This document shows, piece after piece, positions 20,880-32,103 of a DNA stretch of 64,000 bases. The position numbers were made by a program, and so were the translations under genes. The notes beneath the pieces are model-generated. The model was not told the DNA's origin and did no database searches. It saw nothing but the letters and a program-made list of their open reading frames with translations. This DNA comes from Symbiodinium kawagutii (Eukaryota; Sar; Dinophyceae; Suessiales; Symbiodiniaceae). Position 1 is the stretch's first letter; each line of letters begins with the position of its first letter. Location: the NCBI GenBank assembly GCA_009767595.1, contig VSDK01009463.1, positions 66,188 through 130,187 of the forward strand, read 5' to 3'.

Positions 20880-20932
20880 CATGATGATGATGATGAATGA
20901 TGAATGATGATGAATGATGATGAATGATGATG
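20838..20932. repeat. GAT microsatellite
   Basis: GAT triplets interrupted by GAATGAT units; absent from the other copy of the duplication. Confidence 0.93.
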
Positions 20933-21023
20933 GTAAAAAAAACCTTTTTGATAAAGCCCAACCAACCGATCAACCAACCCACGCCAAAGCAACAGCCACA
21001 GCTGGCTGCATGAACCCAGGTAC

Positions 21024-21083
21024 GTTCCAACCACCATCTCCGTAGTGTCGTGCACTTTGGACATGCACGTTCCGAAAGCCTGC
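21024..21083 (-). CDS. Exon QAFGTCMSKVHD, copy 1
   Basis: The frame QAFGTCMSKVHDTTEMVVGT is bounded by CACCCAG|G and GGAAC|GTACCTGG. Its paralogue at 45638-45724 has the same junctions and reads QGFATCLSTVHDKTT with a further nine residues in the middle. The 27-nt difference keeps the frame, which supports both as real coding exons. Confidence 0.6.
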
Positions 21084-21264
21084 CTGGGTGGCTGTGCAGC
21101 CGAGCCGATGTTGACCAAATTTGGGGTTCTTTGAATTGGGAACCCCCAAAAATGGATGACTGGTTGGTGGTTGAACCACCCCTATTAAAAACAATGAGTC
21201 ATGAAACTATTTGTGAATAATAGGGCAAGTAACACATGATTCGAACGACCCAGATCATCTATAT

Positions 21265-21327
21265 TGGAATTGAAAATGATGATTAATATTGGATGATTTG
21301 GGGGTACCCCCATTTTCAAAAACCACC
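21265..21327. mobile_element. Family 1 right half
   Basis: TTGGATGATTTGGGGGTACC..AAAACCACCG; the related locus at 45765-45893 has the same half-element. Confidence 0.65.
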
Positions 21328-21520
21328 GAATGTTTGTTGCGTAATTATTTTAAAGTGATGATTGGTTCCAGTACCCACTGGGTGACGAATTGGTCGTGGA
21401 TCTGTTCGCTTCCATCCTCCATCACAACCCATGATTTGGAAACCGCTGCCAAGTACGACCCCTCAGGGCAATCCTGCAAGCTTGCGTCTGCCGGTGAAAC
21501 ACTCAGCCGTAAGCGTTCAC

Positions 21521-21579
21521 TGAGGGGAGAGTGAAGGCGTGCAAGCCATGAGCATGACCAGCCTGGAACTGGAAGATCT
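21521..21579 (-). CDS. Exon IFQFQAGHAHG, copy 1
   Basis: After GGTCACAG|AG the frame gives IFQFQAGHAHGLHAFTLPS and meets a GTGAAC donor. The paralogue at 46480-46566 starts IFQFMVGHTLGIPAEI after the same acceptor. The 3' halves have diverged. No family recognised. Confidence 0.5.
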
Positions 21580-22052
21580 CTGTGACCTCACCCCTGTGAC
21601 CTCACCCGATGGTCTTTGGCCAGTATGACTGCCTCCAAAGGTGCATGTTCAACTGCATGCCCGTTGGGCAACTCTGATCATAAACTATAAACACGCACAA
21701 ACACAGCTTAAATGGTCCCTTCAGCCAAGAGTTGCCATCCAAAAATCGTGATGATTTTATTGGAGAGACTGCGGCGCAAAAACAATAGCTGCTTCGTGGA
21801 CCACCCGAAATATATAGCCCTCTGGGACGCGCCTATGCATGCCCATAATATCCAAGAATCCGTAAGGATCCTTGGTCAATAAGCAATCGTCAATAAGTAT
21901 CAACCATGGTCAACCAAAACTGGCGGTAAAATCACAGCCACTTAACAGCGTTGATGGTGAAATTTGATAATTCAACCGCATTGAAAAACAATTGATTTTT
22001 ACTGGGCATTAAGTTTCATCCATGTTTTAGGCATTAAACATTACCATGAAAT

Positions 22053-22155
22053 TCAACCTGGTTGTAAAAAATATGTTTGTCAACCAACCATTTGTTCATT
22101 ATTCCGGGCAAAAGAGAGGGTAAATTGTAAATAATGTCAATCAAACCAGCAACCA
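22053..22155. mobile_element. Family 3 element
   Basis: CAACCTGGTTGTAAAAA..GTCAACCAACCATTTG..TCAAACCAGCAACC. Confidence 0.55.
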
Positions 22156-22179
22156 ATCCTTCAGCATTCCATGCTGAAA

Positions 22180-22262
22180 ACTGGAGCCGGCAGAGCTGCT
22201 GCGCCACGCAGCTGGAATCGTTCCGTGCAGGAAGGTTCCACGGAAGAACCCGTCAAAACAGC
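22180..22262 (-). CDS. Candidate exon, two open frames
   Basis: Follows a TTCGTGCTCAG acceptor. One frame reads AVLTGSSVEPSCTERFQLRG, the other CFDGFFRGTFLHGTIPAAW. Both are protein-like; the second has the better hydrophobic pattern. The 3' end is not defined. Confidence 0.4.
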
Positions 22263-22596
22263 CTGAGCACGAACAAAACGACGCGCCGTTACGGAGTGCG
22301 GTCTTGGGGGGCAAGCGCAGCTCATCAACATTCTAACTAATTAAGGACTTATCCATATCTATCTCTACCTGATATCTGTTTCTATTGTAGTTTTATATCC
22401 ACATATTATCCTAATGCCTCGAAAACTACCTAAATTTAAGTGACGTTAAGTTTATGCCCCTAACTGGTGGCGTGTGCCCCTTTCCAGTAAAACCGCTCGT
22501 TGTGGGCTGGGGACCCAACTTTCAGGATTCACGGATGTGGGTCCGTGGCTGATCCAGGTTCCAGGGTGGCTACTGCTGGTGATGGAGGGCCCCCGC

Positions 22597-22679
22597 CTTG
22601 GCTTCAGTCACTGTTTCGGTCACCTTGTCGGTCACTGGTGCGTCCGAGGATGCACCAAACGTAGCCTCCGGCCCCATCT
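22597..22679 (-). CDS. EAK-family exon 1 of 4 (DAPVTDKVTETVTEAK)
   Basis: Between CATGCAG|AG and GCCAAG|GCGGGG the frame reads MGPEATFGASSDAPVTDK then VTETVTEAK. Three further exons, at 27535, 58055 and 58705, share the AP.T....(E/Q)AK ending and the identical GCCAAG|GC donor. They look like copies of one ancestral exon. Confidence 0.6.
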
Positions 22680-23159
22680 CTGCATGTCTGGCATTTCTAG
22701 CTATGGATCTTCTGGCTCGACTTCTATCCATATCATGTCCCTCCCACAGTAGTTGCAATACATGTGGCACATGTGTCTGTTTCCAGAAAATATCGATCCA
22801 TTGACCTGTTAATGGACGTGAACCAATCTGACTGACTCTTCTATGTTTATGTTCTTAATCTCATCTATCGACTCTGCTTAATCAAAAAAATTACTCCAGG
22901 GAATCCACCATGTTCAACTCACCTACCTGATCTGCCCATTTGCACATCATCTTTCCATCTTAGCCGTTTTAAATCTAATCTATCTACGTATCTATCGAAT
23001 CTATCGCACCATCTGTCCACCACCGCGACATCATTTTTTCTTACGTTGTCTGGATTACACACACACACACTTCACACATACATACATGCCTCATTCATGT
23101 AGCAAATGCAAAACTATCCAGAAGTCATCCCAGGCTTTCAATAAGTCACACCACGACAC

Positions 23160-23455
23160 GCAAATCACAATGGCACACCAGTCCTTACCCAAACAGAACA
23201 TAACCTCCACGGACATCTAGAATCATCGTTTGCCAGTGCGTTTTGCTTATCCAGCAACCGTAAAAAGCGGCATCTAGAGAGCCTTGCACTTGGCACACCG
23301 ATTTTCAAGGCTCAGAGCTGATTTGCATGTCCATCCTTCTCCCAATGGTAGTCTGGCAGCATGTTTTCGAAAAAACCATCCCAAAACATACAAATCATGG
23401 TGGCACACCAGTTCCTACCCAAACAGAACATCACCTTCCCGGACATAGGAATCGT
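23160..23455. repeat. Two copies of a 65-bp repeat
   Basis: GGCACACCAGT..TACCCAAACAGAACAT occurs at about 23170-23220 and 23400-23450, both followed by CGGACAT. Confidence 0.7.
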
Positions 23456-23524
23456 CAAGGGAAAAGACGAGACCAAAAACTAGACCTGGAGGCCCAAAGC
23501 AGACCAAAATAGGCTCAACCCGAA

Positions 23525-23572
23525 TCAAGCCAGAGCCGCCAGAACCCCCTTGGGCACGAACATGGCAGATTC
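23525..23572 (-). CDS. Possible terminal exon
   Basis: The frame KVLTESAMFVPKGVLAALA runs to a TGA at 23525. It directly follows, on the minus strand, a 200-bp CAA/GAC microsatellite. No acceptor is clear. Weak. Confidence 0.25.
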   Translation of the reverse strand, partial: ESAMFVPKGVLAALA

Positions 23573-23597
23573 AGTCAATACTTTCTCAACCCCAGGC

Positions 23598-23744
23598 ATT
23601 GTTGTTGCTGTTGCCGTTGCCGTTGGCGTTGTTTTTGTTGTTGTTGTTGTCCTTGTCGTTGTCGCTGTCGTTGTCGTTGTCGTTGTTGTTGTTGTTGTTG
23701 TCGTTGTTGTTGTCGTTGTTGTCGTTGTTGTCGTTGTTGTCGTT

Positions 23745-23793
<49 letters not shown>
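23598..23793. repeat. GTT/GTC trinucleotide microsatellite
   Basis: Nearly 200 bp of GTT with GTC interruptions. It yields long Val, Leu, Asn or Thr runs that are not genes. Confidence 0.97.
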
Positions 23794-23888
23794 GAGTGTG
23801 ATTGGCTGTCCCTTGTTTCATCCTATCGTCCGTTTAGTGGTAGGCAACGCGCATAGACGCCGCATGAGCTGAGCTGGACATATATTTC

Positions 23889-24165
23889 TGCAACAAATCG
23901 CAGCTGTACAGGGCAGGGTGATCAAGAAAACAAAGGACATTGCAGGTTACAGAGTCTAGAAACAAGTGTGCCAGTACGATTTGTGTTGGAATGTTTTCTT
24001 CCCTAATCTAAGGGATGAGGGCTGGAAATTATAATTCTGTAGCAGATCGCAGCTGTAGAAGGTGATCAAGGGAACAAAGGACATTGCACTTTAGAGAGTC
24101 TAGAAACACGTGTGCGAGTACGATTTGTGTAGGAATGTGTTCTTCCCGAATCTAAGGGATGAGGG
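23889..24165. repeat. Tandem duplication of about 150 bp
   Basis: AATCGCAGCTGTA..CAAAGGACATTGCA..GATTTGTGT..CTAAGGGATGAGG at 23889-24021 repeats at 24040-24165. Confidence 0.85.
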
Positions 24166-24429
24166 GTATTGACCTACTTCCGCAAGGCACACCGTGTTTG
24201 GGACGACTTTTGATGTGATGAGACACGTAGGGTCAACCACCCAGTATCTTTGACATGCTGACATTCTTTCTAAAGCGATGTTGGACAAAATGGCAAATCA
24301 AGAAGAAAACCAGCACGGGCAATAACCAATCGACCCTAATCAACTCGACCAACTTGATAACACATATACACGACTCACGCAACCCAATGCCGTTTTTGGG
24401 TTTCAAGACATCTGAGGCTTCCTTGTGAA

Positions 24430-24690
24430 CAAGAGCTCATGATGAGTGATGTGTAATGAGCAATGGTGAATGACTCTTAATGAGAGCCAATGGTGAAAAA
24501 TGTTTAATGCTTATAATTATGAGAGTTCGTGATGGTTCATGGTGGTTGAGAATAAACGACCACACACGGATTCAGATTTGTGATGGCGCATGATGACTGG
24601 CAATAAATTCGCGTGCAAGAAATTGGTTACAAAATGGTTAGATTTGGTTGATCCTCGTTCTGAATGACTTTGTTTGATTGTGCCCACAAA
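24430..24690 (+). repeat. GAGTTCATGATGG/GGCGCATGATG tract, copy 1 of 3
   Basis: Related to 26030-26820 and 57420-57600: each has GTGAATGATGG-type repeats, then a GGC(A/G)AT(A/G)AATTTGC-like segment and TTTGGTTGATC. Confidence 0.55.
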
Positions 24691-25202
24691 ACAGATCTGT
24701 AGGTGGGGGAAGCAGTACATAGAATATCACTTGAACCAATAGCGCTGAAATTGTGTGGGCTACCTGTTGAATGTCTGCCTCATTGTCAAGAAGTCTTATC
24801 CACGCGTTCAGCGGGATTGCTACGGAGTATATACATTCCGCCGAACAAAAAACATGTGGAAAACCGTCTTTTTGACTACTGTGTTATCAAGGACAAATGA
24901 CCCATGGTCTCGGGTTGTGTTCATGTTGCTTAGACCATGTGTGCCCTGGAAATTGTGCAAATGAGATACTCAACATGCCCAAATTTCAGTGCATGTCCTG
25001 TTTTAGTTTTAATTGGATCGAGCGTGTCCAGATTGAAAGCAGGAAGGCTTAGAATATGTCATTGCCCTTCCTTTTCTGGGACGCCGAAGGGTCAGTCGTC
25101 CCCTTATTCTATGTACCCTATTCTCGTCTTCCCAGTTAAAAATCAGAAGGAAATCAATATTCCAAGTATGTTTCCTTGGCTGTCACCCTGCGGATTGAAA
25201 AA

Positions 25203-25307
25203 ACATATGGCTACCATGGGCTACCTCCAAATCATCCGATATCACTCATCTACTAGTATAAACTAAGCATAACTTGGGTGTCCTCCTATGACTTGAGAAA
25301 CCACCAT
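25203..25307. mobile_element. Family 1 element
   Basis: Degenerate left end, core CTCCAAATCATCC, right end GACTTGAGAAACCACCAT. Confidence 0.65.
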
Positions 25308-25506
25308 ATATAGTTGGTTGTACATTCCCTACAGTTGTTAGTTTCTTATCCCCTATCAATCATTATAATCACTTTTGAATCATTGTAGTCCTCTGTTTAT
25401 CGTTGGCTAGTTGGTACTGCGTATCCCATATAAATCTGTATTTAATCCCCCATGAAACCACCATATGCCAATGTACAGGTGCAAAATGGTACAACAAAAA
25501 TCTCAC

Positions 25507-25539
25507 GCCGGCCTTCAGCTGATCCAACCAGGACTTGGC
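25507..25539 (-). CDS. Micro-exon KSWLDQLKAG, copy 1
   Basis: A 33-nt, phase 0/0 exon between TTTCCCAG|GCC and GGC|GTGAGA encodes AKSWLDQLKAG. The paralogue at 54470-54514 encodes TSWLDQVKAG with a different donor (GA), inside a longer duplicated tract. Confidence 0.5.
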
Positions 25540-25779
25540 CTGGGAAACCGATGGAACTCATCATCAAACCAATGAAAAATAGGCCAAACATGACATCAAA
25601 ATGTCTGGAAACCAATCCAAACCACACGCGTGCGCGAGCGATTTAGGGACATTTCCCATGTGCGATCAAGCAAACGTGCAGAATGAATGTGGGCAGGTAT
25701 GTGTTGAGTACATGTTTTCAAACATGAGTGAGCATGAATTAAGTTCAGACAAACATAAATACTCAAAAATAAATGTGCA

Positions 25780-25789
25780 NNNNNNNNNN
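25780..25789. other. Ass gap of 10 N (assembly gap)
   Basis: Ten undetermined bases inside one of the duplicated tracts, probably a join between contigs. Order and distance across it are not guaranteed. Confidence 0.98.
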
Positions 25790-26029
25790 GTTGTAGGGAA
25801 GCAAATCTTGAAATGTCCACGGATGTAATGAATTACCTGGAGGGAACATGACATACAACTGTATTGCATTCGGCGACATTTCGTAAACATACAATATTCA
25901 CAATCATATACATGCATGAGCAACCAGTGGGTGGTTATTGGATGATTTTGCTCATGTTTACGCACATGCATCGCACATATTGATGACATCATTAGTATAA
26001 TTAGTATAATTCATGGTTCAAGAGAAAAT

Positions 26030-26820
26030 ATTTGGTGAATGCGAGTTCATGATAGCAAATGTTCACGACGAGAGTTCACGACGGTGAAGAAGTGGAATGA
26101 GAGTTCATGATAGGGAATGATGGTTGATTCGGGATGGTGATGGTTCATGCTGGTTGAGAATCAACCACCATGACTGATACTGGTGATGGAGCAGCTAAAC
26201 GACAGAGTCGCTCCCAAATCATGCCTAGCTCTCGCACCGTTTCACCAATGTAAACGCTGTTTTTGAGAAGTCATGCCCAAGTCATTCCTTTTCCAAATTC
26301 CTAATGGAACGCTGAGACACTGTTTGCCCTAGTTCAGAACTTTCTACCACAAAAAAACAGCAACAAGTAATGGAACCCTAGTGATTCAGAATGTGGATTT
26401 TTTAGTGTTGCTCTCTAATTCTATGATAGAATGGCATGGACCACTAGCTATTCGGATGGTAGATCCTTTGATGATTTTGCTTTGTGCTTCTATCACAGAA
26501 CAGCATGGAAAATATGGAAAGCTAGATCGGCCACAATAGCACAACAAAGCATGTTTTCTACGCCTTTGACCTTTTTGCATGGGAAACAACGAGGTGATAA
26601 ACACAATTGTCATCAACACGTGATTTCGGGGATCCCGTGACGATGTCCTGACTATGTCTAGACGATGCTTCAAACCTGATATGAATCACGACCATATACT
26701 GGCTCATGATGGCGCAGAAATGATGGCTGGCGATGAATTTGCGAAATGATGCAACAAACAGGTCAGAAAATGTTTGACTTTGGTGGATCCTCATTGCATC
26801 ACCATGATAACCATTGTTCA
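26030..26820 (+). repeat. GTGAATGATGG tract, copy 2 of 3
   Basis: Homologue of 24430-24690 with extra unique DNA in the middle. Confidence 0.5.
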
Positions 26821-27534
26821 AATAGTAGGTTCCCCACACCGAGAAAAGTTTTGTATATATACCTTGGAATCATCGTACTCCAGCATGCTAGAATGCATGA
26901 CTTGATACAGCTAAGCTCTCGCGGGGTGAGTGCATGTACCATCTATCCCAATAGAAAATTGTGAGGGTCAAGGTAGAGGCTGGGTTCCCAGCTGACCCCC
27001 CCTTGGCAGTAGCAGTCCCAATCTGTACAAATCCAGGGACCTCAAGGGTTGTGGCTGGACTGAAGTTCTGGGGATGGGGGTTCTCAAATAATTGTGGAGC
27101 ACTTCGAAAAAACACCGAGTTCATACCTGGATATAGGGTAACCCCCCCAAATCCAACATTTTGCAGCTGTTTTGGCCTGGAGATGGACAGCCATGAGTAT
27201 GGGGAGGGAACGACCGAAACCCAAGCACCAATCGTTCGCACTTGGTTGACCATTGGCCAAGGTTCACCAAAACCCGTTTGATTTGTCGGTGGCTATCCAT
27301 GCTCCACAAGTTGAAGTCAACCAGCTCCGGATTGTCATCTAGCACCAGCTGAAATACAACTATTTCGCCAACCCGTGTCCCTGGACCCTGCCATCATCAA
27401 TGGCTCCCTTGGCACCCATTTGTTGAAATACCCCCAACTATGTGCTGAAATCCATTTTGCATGATCAATGTTGAGGCCAATGTTGGCAAATGGATGCCAA
27501 GGGAGCCATCGCAGGGTCCAGGTCCCCCAGTCGC

Positions 27535-27594
27535 CTTGGCTTGTGCGGCATCGGTGTTTGGTGCGTAGGTGGCCGGGGCTGCCATGGCGACGAG
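27535..27594 (-). CDS. EAK-family exon 2 of 4 (AAPATYAPNTDAAQAK)
   Basis: A 20-codon, phase 0/0 exon between CCTCACAG|CTC and GCCAAG|GCGACT. The core APATYAPNT matches the exon at 58705 (APATYAPMT) across 31 kb. GC donor. Confidence 0.6.
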
Positions 27595-27859
27595 CTGTGA
27601 GGGTGCGGGGTGAAGCGCAAACGTGACCGGTTCGTGCTCAAAAGCTGGGCGGAACTGGACCAATTGGCAGGTTCAGCTGGGTTTCACATGAGTGAATGGT
27701 TGAATGGTTCATAATCTGGTTAAAAAATGGCTAAAGTAATGGTGGTTCATGGTTTAGTTTATTTATACTTGATCAATAAAAGCTGAATCAACCGTGGCTA
27801 ATATGATTTATAGTTAATAGTGGTTGGTAATGAGGAATACTAACAATAAAACAACGATG

Positions 27860-27966
27860 TATGGTGGTTTCTCAAGTCATAGGGGTACCCCCTGAGCATC
27901 CAATCTGAGTCATTTCCAGGAATAAACCAACCAGTCTTGGGGTCTCCAATTTCGAGAAACCACCAG
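27860..27966. mobile_element. Family 1 element
   Basis: ATGGTGGTTTCTCAAGTCAT..TTCGAGAAACCACCA. Confidence 0.8.
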
Positions 27967-28216
27967 ATATGATTTGTTGTGTTTGAAGCATTTTCTTAAA
28001 AGCAGTTGGTCTGCTTTCAATTTTCACAGCCCGTAGCATTTGCATAGATTTGTTATAGTTTTGTTCAGTTGCAATGGATCTTTCTCAATAATCAACTATG
28101 GATCTTGGCGGCTCAACAGAGTTGCCCAAAGAAGCTGGTGGATGCTGGTGGAATGAAAAGCACACAATGATTCCCTTTGAGATCTTGAACGTTGAAATCT
28201 CCTGGCGCCTCATATA

Positions 28217-28325
28217 CTGGTTTCTCAAAATAGGGGGTAACCCCCAAATCATCCACTATTAGACATTTCTAGCAATATACCAAGTATTTTTTAGGGCCCC
28301 CAAGTCCTGGCTTGAGAAACACCCA
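28217..28325. mobile_element. Family 1 element
   Basis: ACTGGTTTCTCAAAATAGGG..CAAATCATCC..GGCTTGAGAAACACCCA. Confidence 0.78.
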
Positions 28326-28584
28326 ACTACTTCTTTTATTCTTGGCCTTGATATATCGGCGCCTGAAAACTATTTCTTTTTTCCCCACCTGCCAGGTGAG
28401 GGTTGTTAGATTTTATGGTTGTTGCCGCTTCTCCTCCTATATCGGCGTCTTGTTACATCGGTGCCTGAATCAGAACCGCCCCTCTCGAAGAATCTCAGCT
28501 TCAGAGGTGGAGGACCCGGAAAGGTGGACGGGTGGATGAATGGGTGGGGGAAAGACAACTCGTATAGAATCTAACAGGTGGAAA

Positions 28585-28765
28585 ACAATAACAACAACCA
28601 ACAACCAACAACCAACAACCAACAACCAACAACCAACAACCACAACCAACAACCAACCAACAATCAACAACCAACAACCAACAACCAACAACCAACAACC
28701 AACAACCACAACCAACAACCAACCAACAATTAACAATCAACAAACAACAACAACAACAATAACAA
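28585..28765. repeat. CAACCAACAAC microsatellite with higher-order unit
   Basis: CAACAACCAA repeats in which a block of about 68 bp ending CAACCAACCAACAAT appears twice. Confidence 0.93.
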
Positions 28766-29219
28766 CTCTAAGGTCGGGATAAAATCGAACAACAAAACTC
28801 AGCTTTTTGCAGGTGGAAAAAAGAAAACACGAACCAGCAATACGTTTTGCACACTTTCTGCACACCTTCTTTTCCGTCAGGCCCGTGCAAATCAGCGGTC
28901 CAGATTCAGACAGTCGTGCATCTGATTGGCCCGAACTGTGATTGAGACAGGGCGGCGTGTGAAGGGCTGCAACGGTGAGAATGCATCAGCAAAGCTTAAG
29001 TTTGGTGCATCCAATGGTGGGTTAATCACTGCACTTCATATTGGCGGAACTACCTGGAAATGCGCAATTCTCTCCAATAGATATGGCAGAAAGAAACCAC
29101 AAGCCAACTGTTGTGAGTGTGTGTCATACCCCCAAATTCTCATCTACAAGTTCTTGGTTGTTTCCCAACCAGCATCATGACCAATTAATTGCTTTGAGAT
29201 ATACATGTTCGTAGTCTAT

Positions 29220-29460
29220 GGCATCACAGCATCACAACACATTTCAAACTAATGTGACGGCACCACGACTGATCTCATGATTGCGGATTCTCAACCAGCT
29301 GCCGACTTCGCCGTTGCCACATGTGAACCATTACTCCCAGTGAATCTGAGGCAGCGGGAATGGTTGGGTAATCGGTTAAACATTGCAAAAACATATTGTC
29401 ATACAGGATGTTCGCCAAGGCCTCGTTCTCGTGCTTTTCTTGCACAGAGGTCAACATCCA
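29220..29460 (+). repeat. Dispersed repeat, copy 2
   Basis: Diverged copy of 18600-18830. Confidence 0.6.
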
Positions 29461-30394
29461 CGAGAGAAACAACATGAGAGACGAGCACAGAAAAGAGCAT
29501 GGACAACTTCTTGATAGCTCAAACAACTCACCAGTGAAATGCGTCAATTTCCGAGAACACTCAATGGTGTTTACTTATGTTTACTTTGTCACTCATGTAT
29601 TGATTTATAATCAATTCTCATCAAGCTAAGAAAATCACCAGGGTAATACATGAATAATCACTCTTCCAAAATGCCTTGCCGCATTGATTAAACAAAAGAC
29701 TTGCTCTCACACATGCATACAAATAGCTGAGAGGGCATCATGGTACGGTGTATCCCATTCTGAGTCGGCTAGTACTGTTGGGCTCACATTCCGAGGATGA
29801 TGTGCTGGGCTGGTGCTGGAATGAAGCTGGATTCCGGATTCGCTGGAGTCGCTGGGTGAGACGAAGCACTGGGAAATCCTACAGCTAAGCAGCAGCTGAT
29901 TCCATCCAGTCTGTGGTATCTTAGCAGGTACCCACCCTGTGAGGAACTATTGACTTATTCGACATGGCTGTAGCTACACCACGTCTGCTACCCAGCAAGG
30001 CCATTGATGTAGCAATGTATGGAAGAAACGGCCGGGTCCTGCCATAGTCATTCTCATGGCGTCCAACTAAAGGCTGGAAATCAGAACTTGGCATGTTCAA
30101 TACTGTCCATCTTAAGAGCCCCAAAAATACAAGTTGCTTTCCGTCAAACGTGATCATTGCTGGTGGTAGAAGCATTGATATGAAATGGATGCCAATTTCA
30201 ACAGATCAATAGGGGCAGGACGGCCAAAGGCAAAAGATCCTGGGAGCCCAAGGCCCTGAGTCTGCCTGGTCAGTTCTTCTGGTCTTGCAATGTCTTGGAA
30301 CTTTTCAATTGGATCTCCAGTGGTTAATAATGACTAGCAATGGTTAATGATGACTAGCAATTGTGAGATACTAGGAATACACATGAATATGTAC

Positions 30395-30550
30395 ATAGTA
30401 TAAATAAATAAATAAATAAACAAATAAATAAATAAATATATATATAAATATATATATATATATATTATCAATTGGATCTCCAGTTGAGAAACTACCGTAG
30501 TGCAAATAGATAAATAAATAAATATGTGTATATATATATATAAATAAATA
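30395..30550. repeat. AAATA/TA microsatellites
   Basis: AAATAAATA and TATATA tracts; CAATTGGATCTCCAGT appears on both sides (30308 and 30469), indicating a small duplication. Confidence 0.85.
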
Positions 30551-30711
30551 CCAATGGTCAATGATGACTAGCACCAATGGCGATCATGATTGATAATGAG
30601 TGATAATGATCATATAGTACTAATGTTATCTCCGGCTGTTGTGGCCCCTGAACTCAGTCATAGACGAACCTGTGTGAAAGCGACGGTTTTGAGACTGCTG
30701 CTCACATCAGC

Positions 30712-30745
30712 CTGCCCGAACCTTTCGGAACCCATTGGTGCTGGC
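30712..30745 (-). CDS. Small candidate exon
   Basis: After a pyrimidine-rich tract and GGACGCTCAG the frame gives ASTNGFRKVRA and ends GGCAG|GC. A longer open frame covering 30712-30800 (FAFGRSGQHQWVPKGSG) is the alternative. Confidence 0.35.
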
Positions 30746-30866
30746 CTGAGCGTCCAAAAGCAAAACGGGGACCGCCGGAATGTTGGGGGACATGGGGCAC
30801 CAGGAGATAAGAAATATCGTCATCCTGGTCATGATCCCCTATATTTGTATGATCATGTATTATCTG

Positions 30867-30940
30867 ATGGTTTCTGAAAATAGGGTACCCCAATTCATAC
30901 AAAGGTTTGGGGGGTACCCCTATTTCAAGAACCCCCCATA
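30867..30940. mobile_element. Family 1 element, short form
   Basis: Both ends present (GATGGTTTCTGAAAATAGGG and ATTTCAAGAACCCCCCAT) but the middle is only about 30 bp. Confidence 0.7.
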
Positions 30941-30998
30941 CTATTGACCATCCATACTGTTTTTTGGGGATTCAGGAGCAGCTCCGAGACTGATAAAC

Positions 30999-31129
30999 CT
31001 GGGGAAGCTGTGCAGATCGGCCCCATGGATCTGGCCAACACCGGCCGGTGTCACCACCCTTTTCCGGGCATTTCAACAATTTCCCCGCTTGAAAAAGTCG
31101 CTTGCAAAGGGACCCGGTCGCCATGGTCC
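30999..31129 (-). CDS. Candidate exon, two open frames
   Basis: Starts at GATTCAG|GG. One frame is open for 43 codons (MATGSLCKRLFQAGKLLKC then EKGGDTGRCWPDPWG) to CCCCAG|GTTT. A second frame, DHGDRVPLQATFSSGEIVEM then PGKG, would end earlier at GG|GTGGTG near 31055. Both look coding; only one can be. Confidence 0.42.
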
Positions 31130-31558
31130 CTGAATCAGTGAGTCTAGTGTGTGCAAGAACTTACTTTCGTGCGAGAACTTACGTTTGGATGAGAAATCCC
31201 ATTCATTATGAATTCAAGGAACAATTCGACCAAGTCAGTTTATGCGATGCCATGAGGCAGTGAAGCGATCAATCTAAATAGATTTACATAGTATCGAGAC
31301 AGTACTCAACAAAAGTATTTGGAAACACAATCTTGGAGTATTTTCCACATACCGCAAATATCCTGATATACCCAATTTTTTTACACTTCACATTACATTA
31401 GTTGTAAGTACAGGTGTGTAGTAAGCAAGAATGAGAAAGCGTCTATTTGTAGCAAAGGGAGCCTCGGATGGGCTCATGGACAATGATGTTGTCCAGGGCC
31501 ACTGGTGAAAGTTTTTGTGCATCAACGTGAAAGATTCGACAAAGTTTCACAAAGTGTC

Positions 31559-31670
31559 TCTGGTTGGTGGTTGAACCACCCCATCATAAAGAATATGCTT
31601 GTCAACCAACCAACCATTTAAGGCAACACATTTGGGAAAACCAAAAAAATCATCAAACCACCAACCAGGC
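31559..31670. mobile_element. Family 3 element
   Basis: CTGGTTGGTGGTTGAACCAC..CATCAAACCACCAACCAG; the ends are nearly perfect complements. Confidence 0.78.
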
Positions 31671-31984
31671 TTCCATTCAACGTTTTGCGCAAAAACAAAA
31701 ACCAAGTGAACCACTCCGAGACAAGCGCAAAGACGCAAAGACTGACGTGGATTTGGACCACTCAACGTTGTCTGTAGGCCCATGCGAGGTCTGTAGAAAG
31801 TGGTACCCCCAGTTAGGCGAATCGTTACTTCACACATTTAAGCGGCCTTAATCTGAATTGTGGCATATACAGCTAAATAGGCACAATTAGATAGCTTCGT
31901 AAAAACATTGCAAGGCAACAAAAACTGGGGAGCCACCACTCTTCTGACACCTTTCACTTCTCTGTCGTGAATCTGCTGATGGGG

Positions 31985-32103
31985 CACCATTCATAGACAC
32001 CAAGTGCTGGCACCACCACGGCTAATTTCAGCGGCCGGTCTTGGTGCCACACCATGTGCTTCTGCATGTCGAGGGCGCCACTGCTTTTGCTCTGCTGAAG
32101 CCT
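31985..32103 (-). CDS. Candidate exon, two open frames
   Basis: Follows CAGCGCAG|GC. Frame A gives ASAEQKQWRPRHAEAHG then PRPAAEISRGGAST; frame B gives QQSKSSGALDMQKHMVWHQD then RPLKLAVVVPALGV. Frame A fits the Ala-rich character of neighbouring exons. Confidence 0.42.

Larger units (their letters stand above)
19130..21660 (+). repeat. Segmental duplication, copy 1
   Basis: Diverged direct duplicate of about 43640-46630. Matching landmarks in the same order include the GCTGATCTG..CGCACATCGGCACC tract, the Ala-rich exon, the GACACGGCGGCTGCTTGTC tract, the exon ending GTACCTGG and the GAAAGATCTCTGTGA tract. The copies differ by element insertions and microsatellites. Confidence 0.85.
25490..25995 (+). 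repeat. Duplicated tract, copy 1 (contains the N gap)
   Basis: Matches 54455-55020 in order: the SWLDQ micro-exon, a GGTATG..GTGTTGAGTACATG tract, and GCGACATTTCGTAAACATAC. Same orientation. Confidence 0.75.

Noticed and set aside
23525..23856. Poly-Val, poly-Leu, poly-Asn and poly-Thr proteins
   Set aside because: Translations of a GTT/GTC microsatellite.
28330..28782. Plus-strand frame ending in NNQQPTT repeats
   Set aside because: Driven by the CAACCAACAAC microsatellite; upstream part has no splice or start support.
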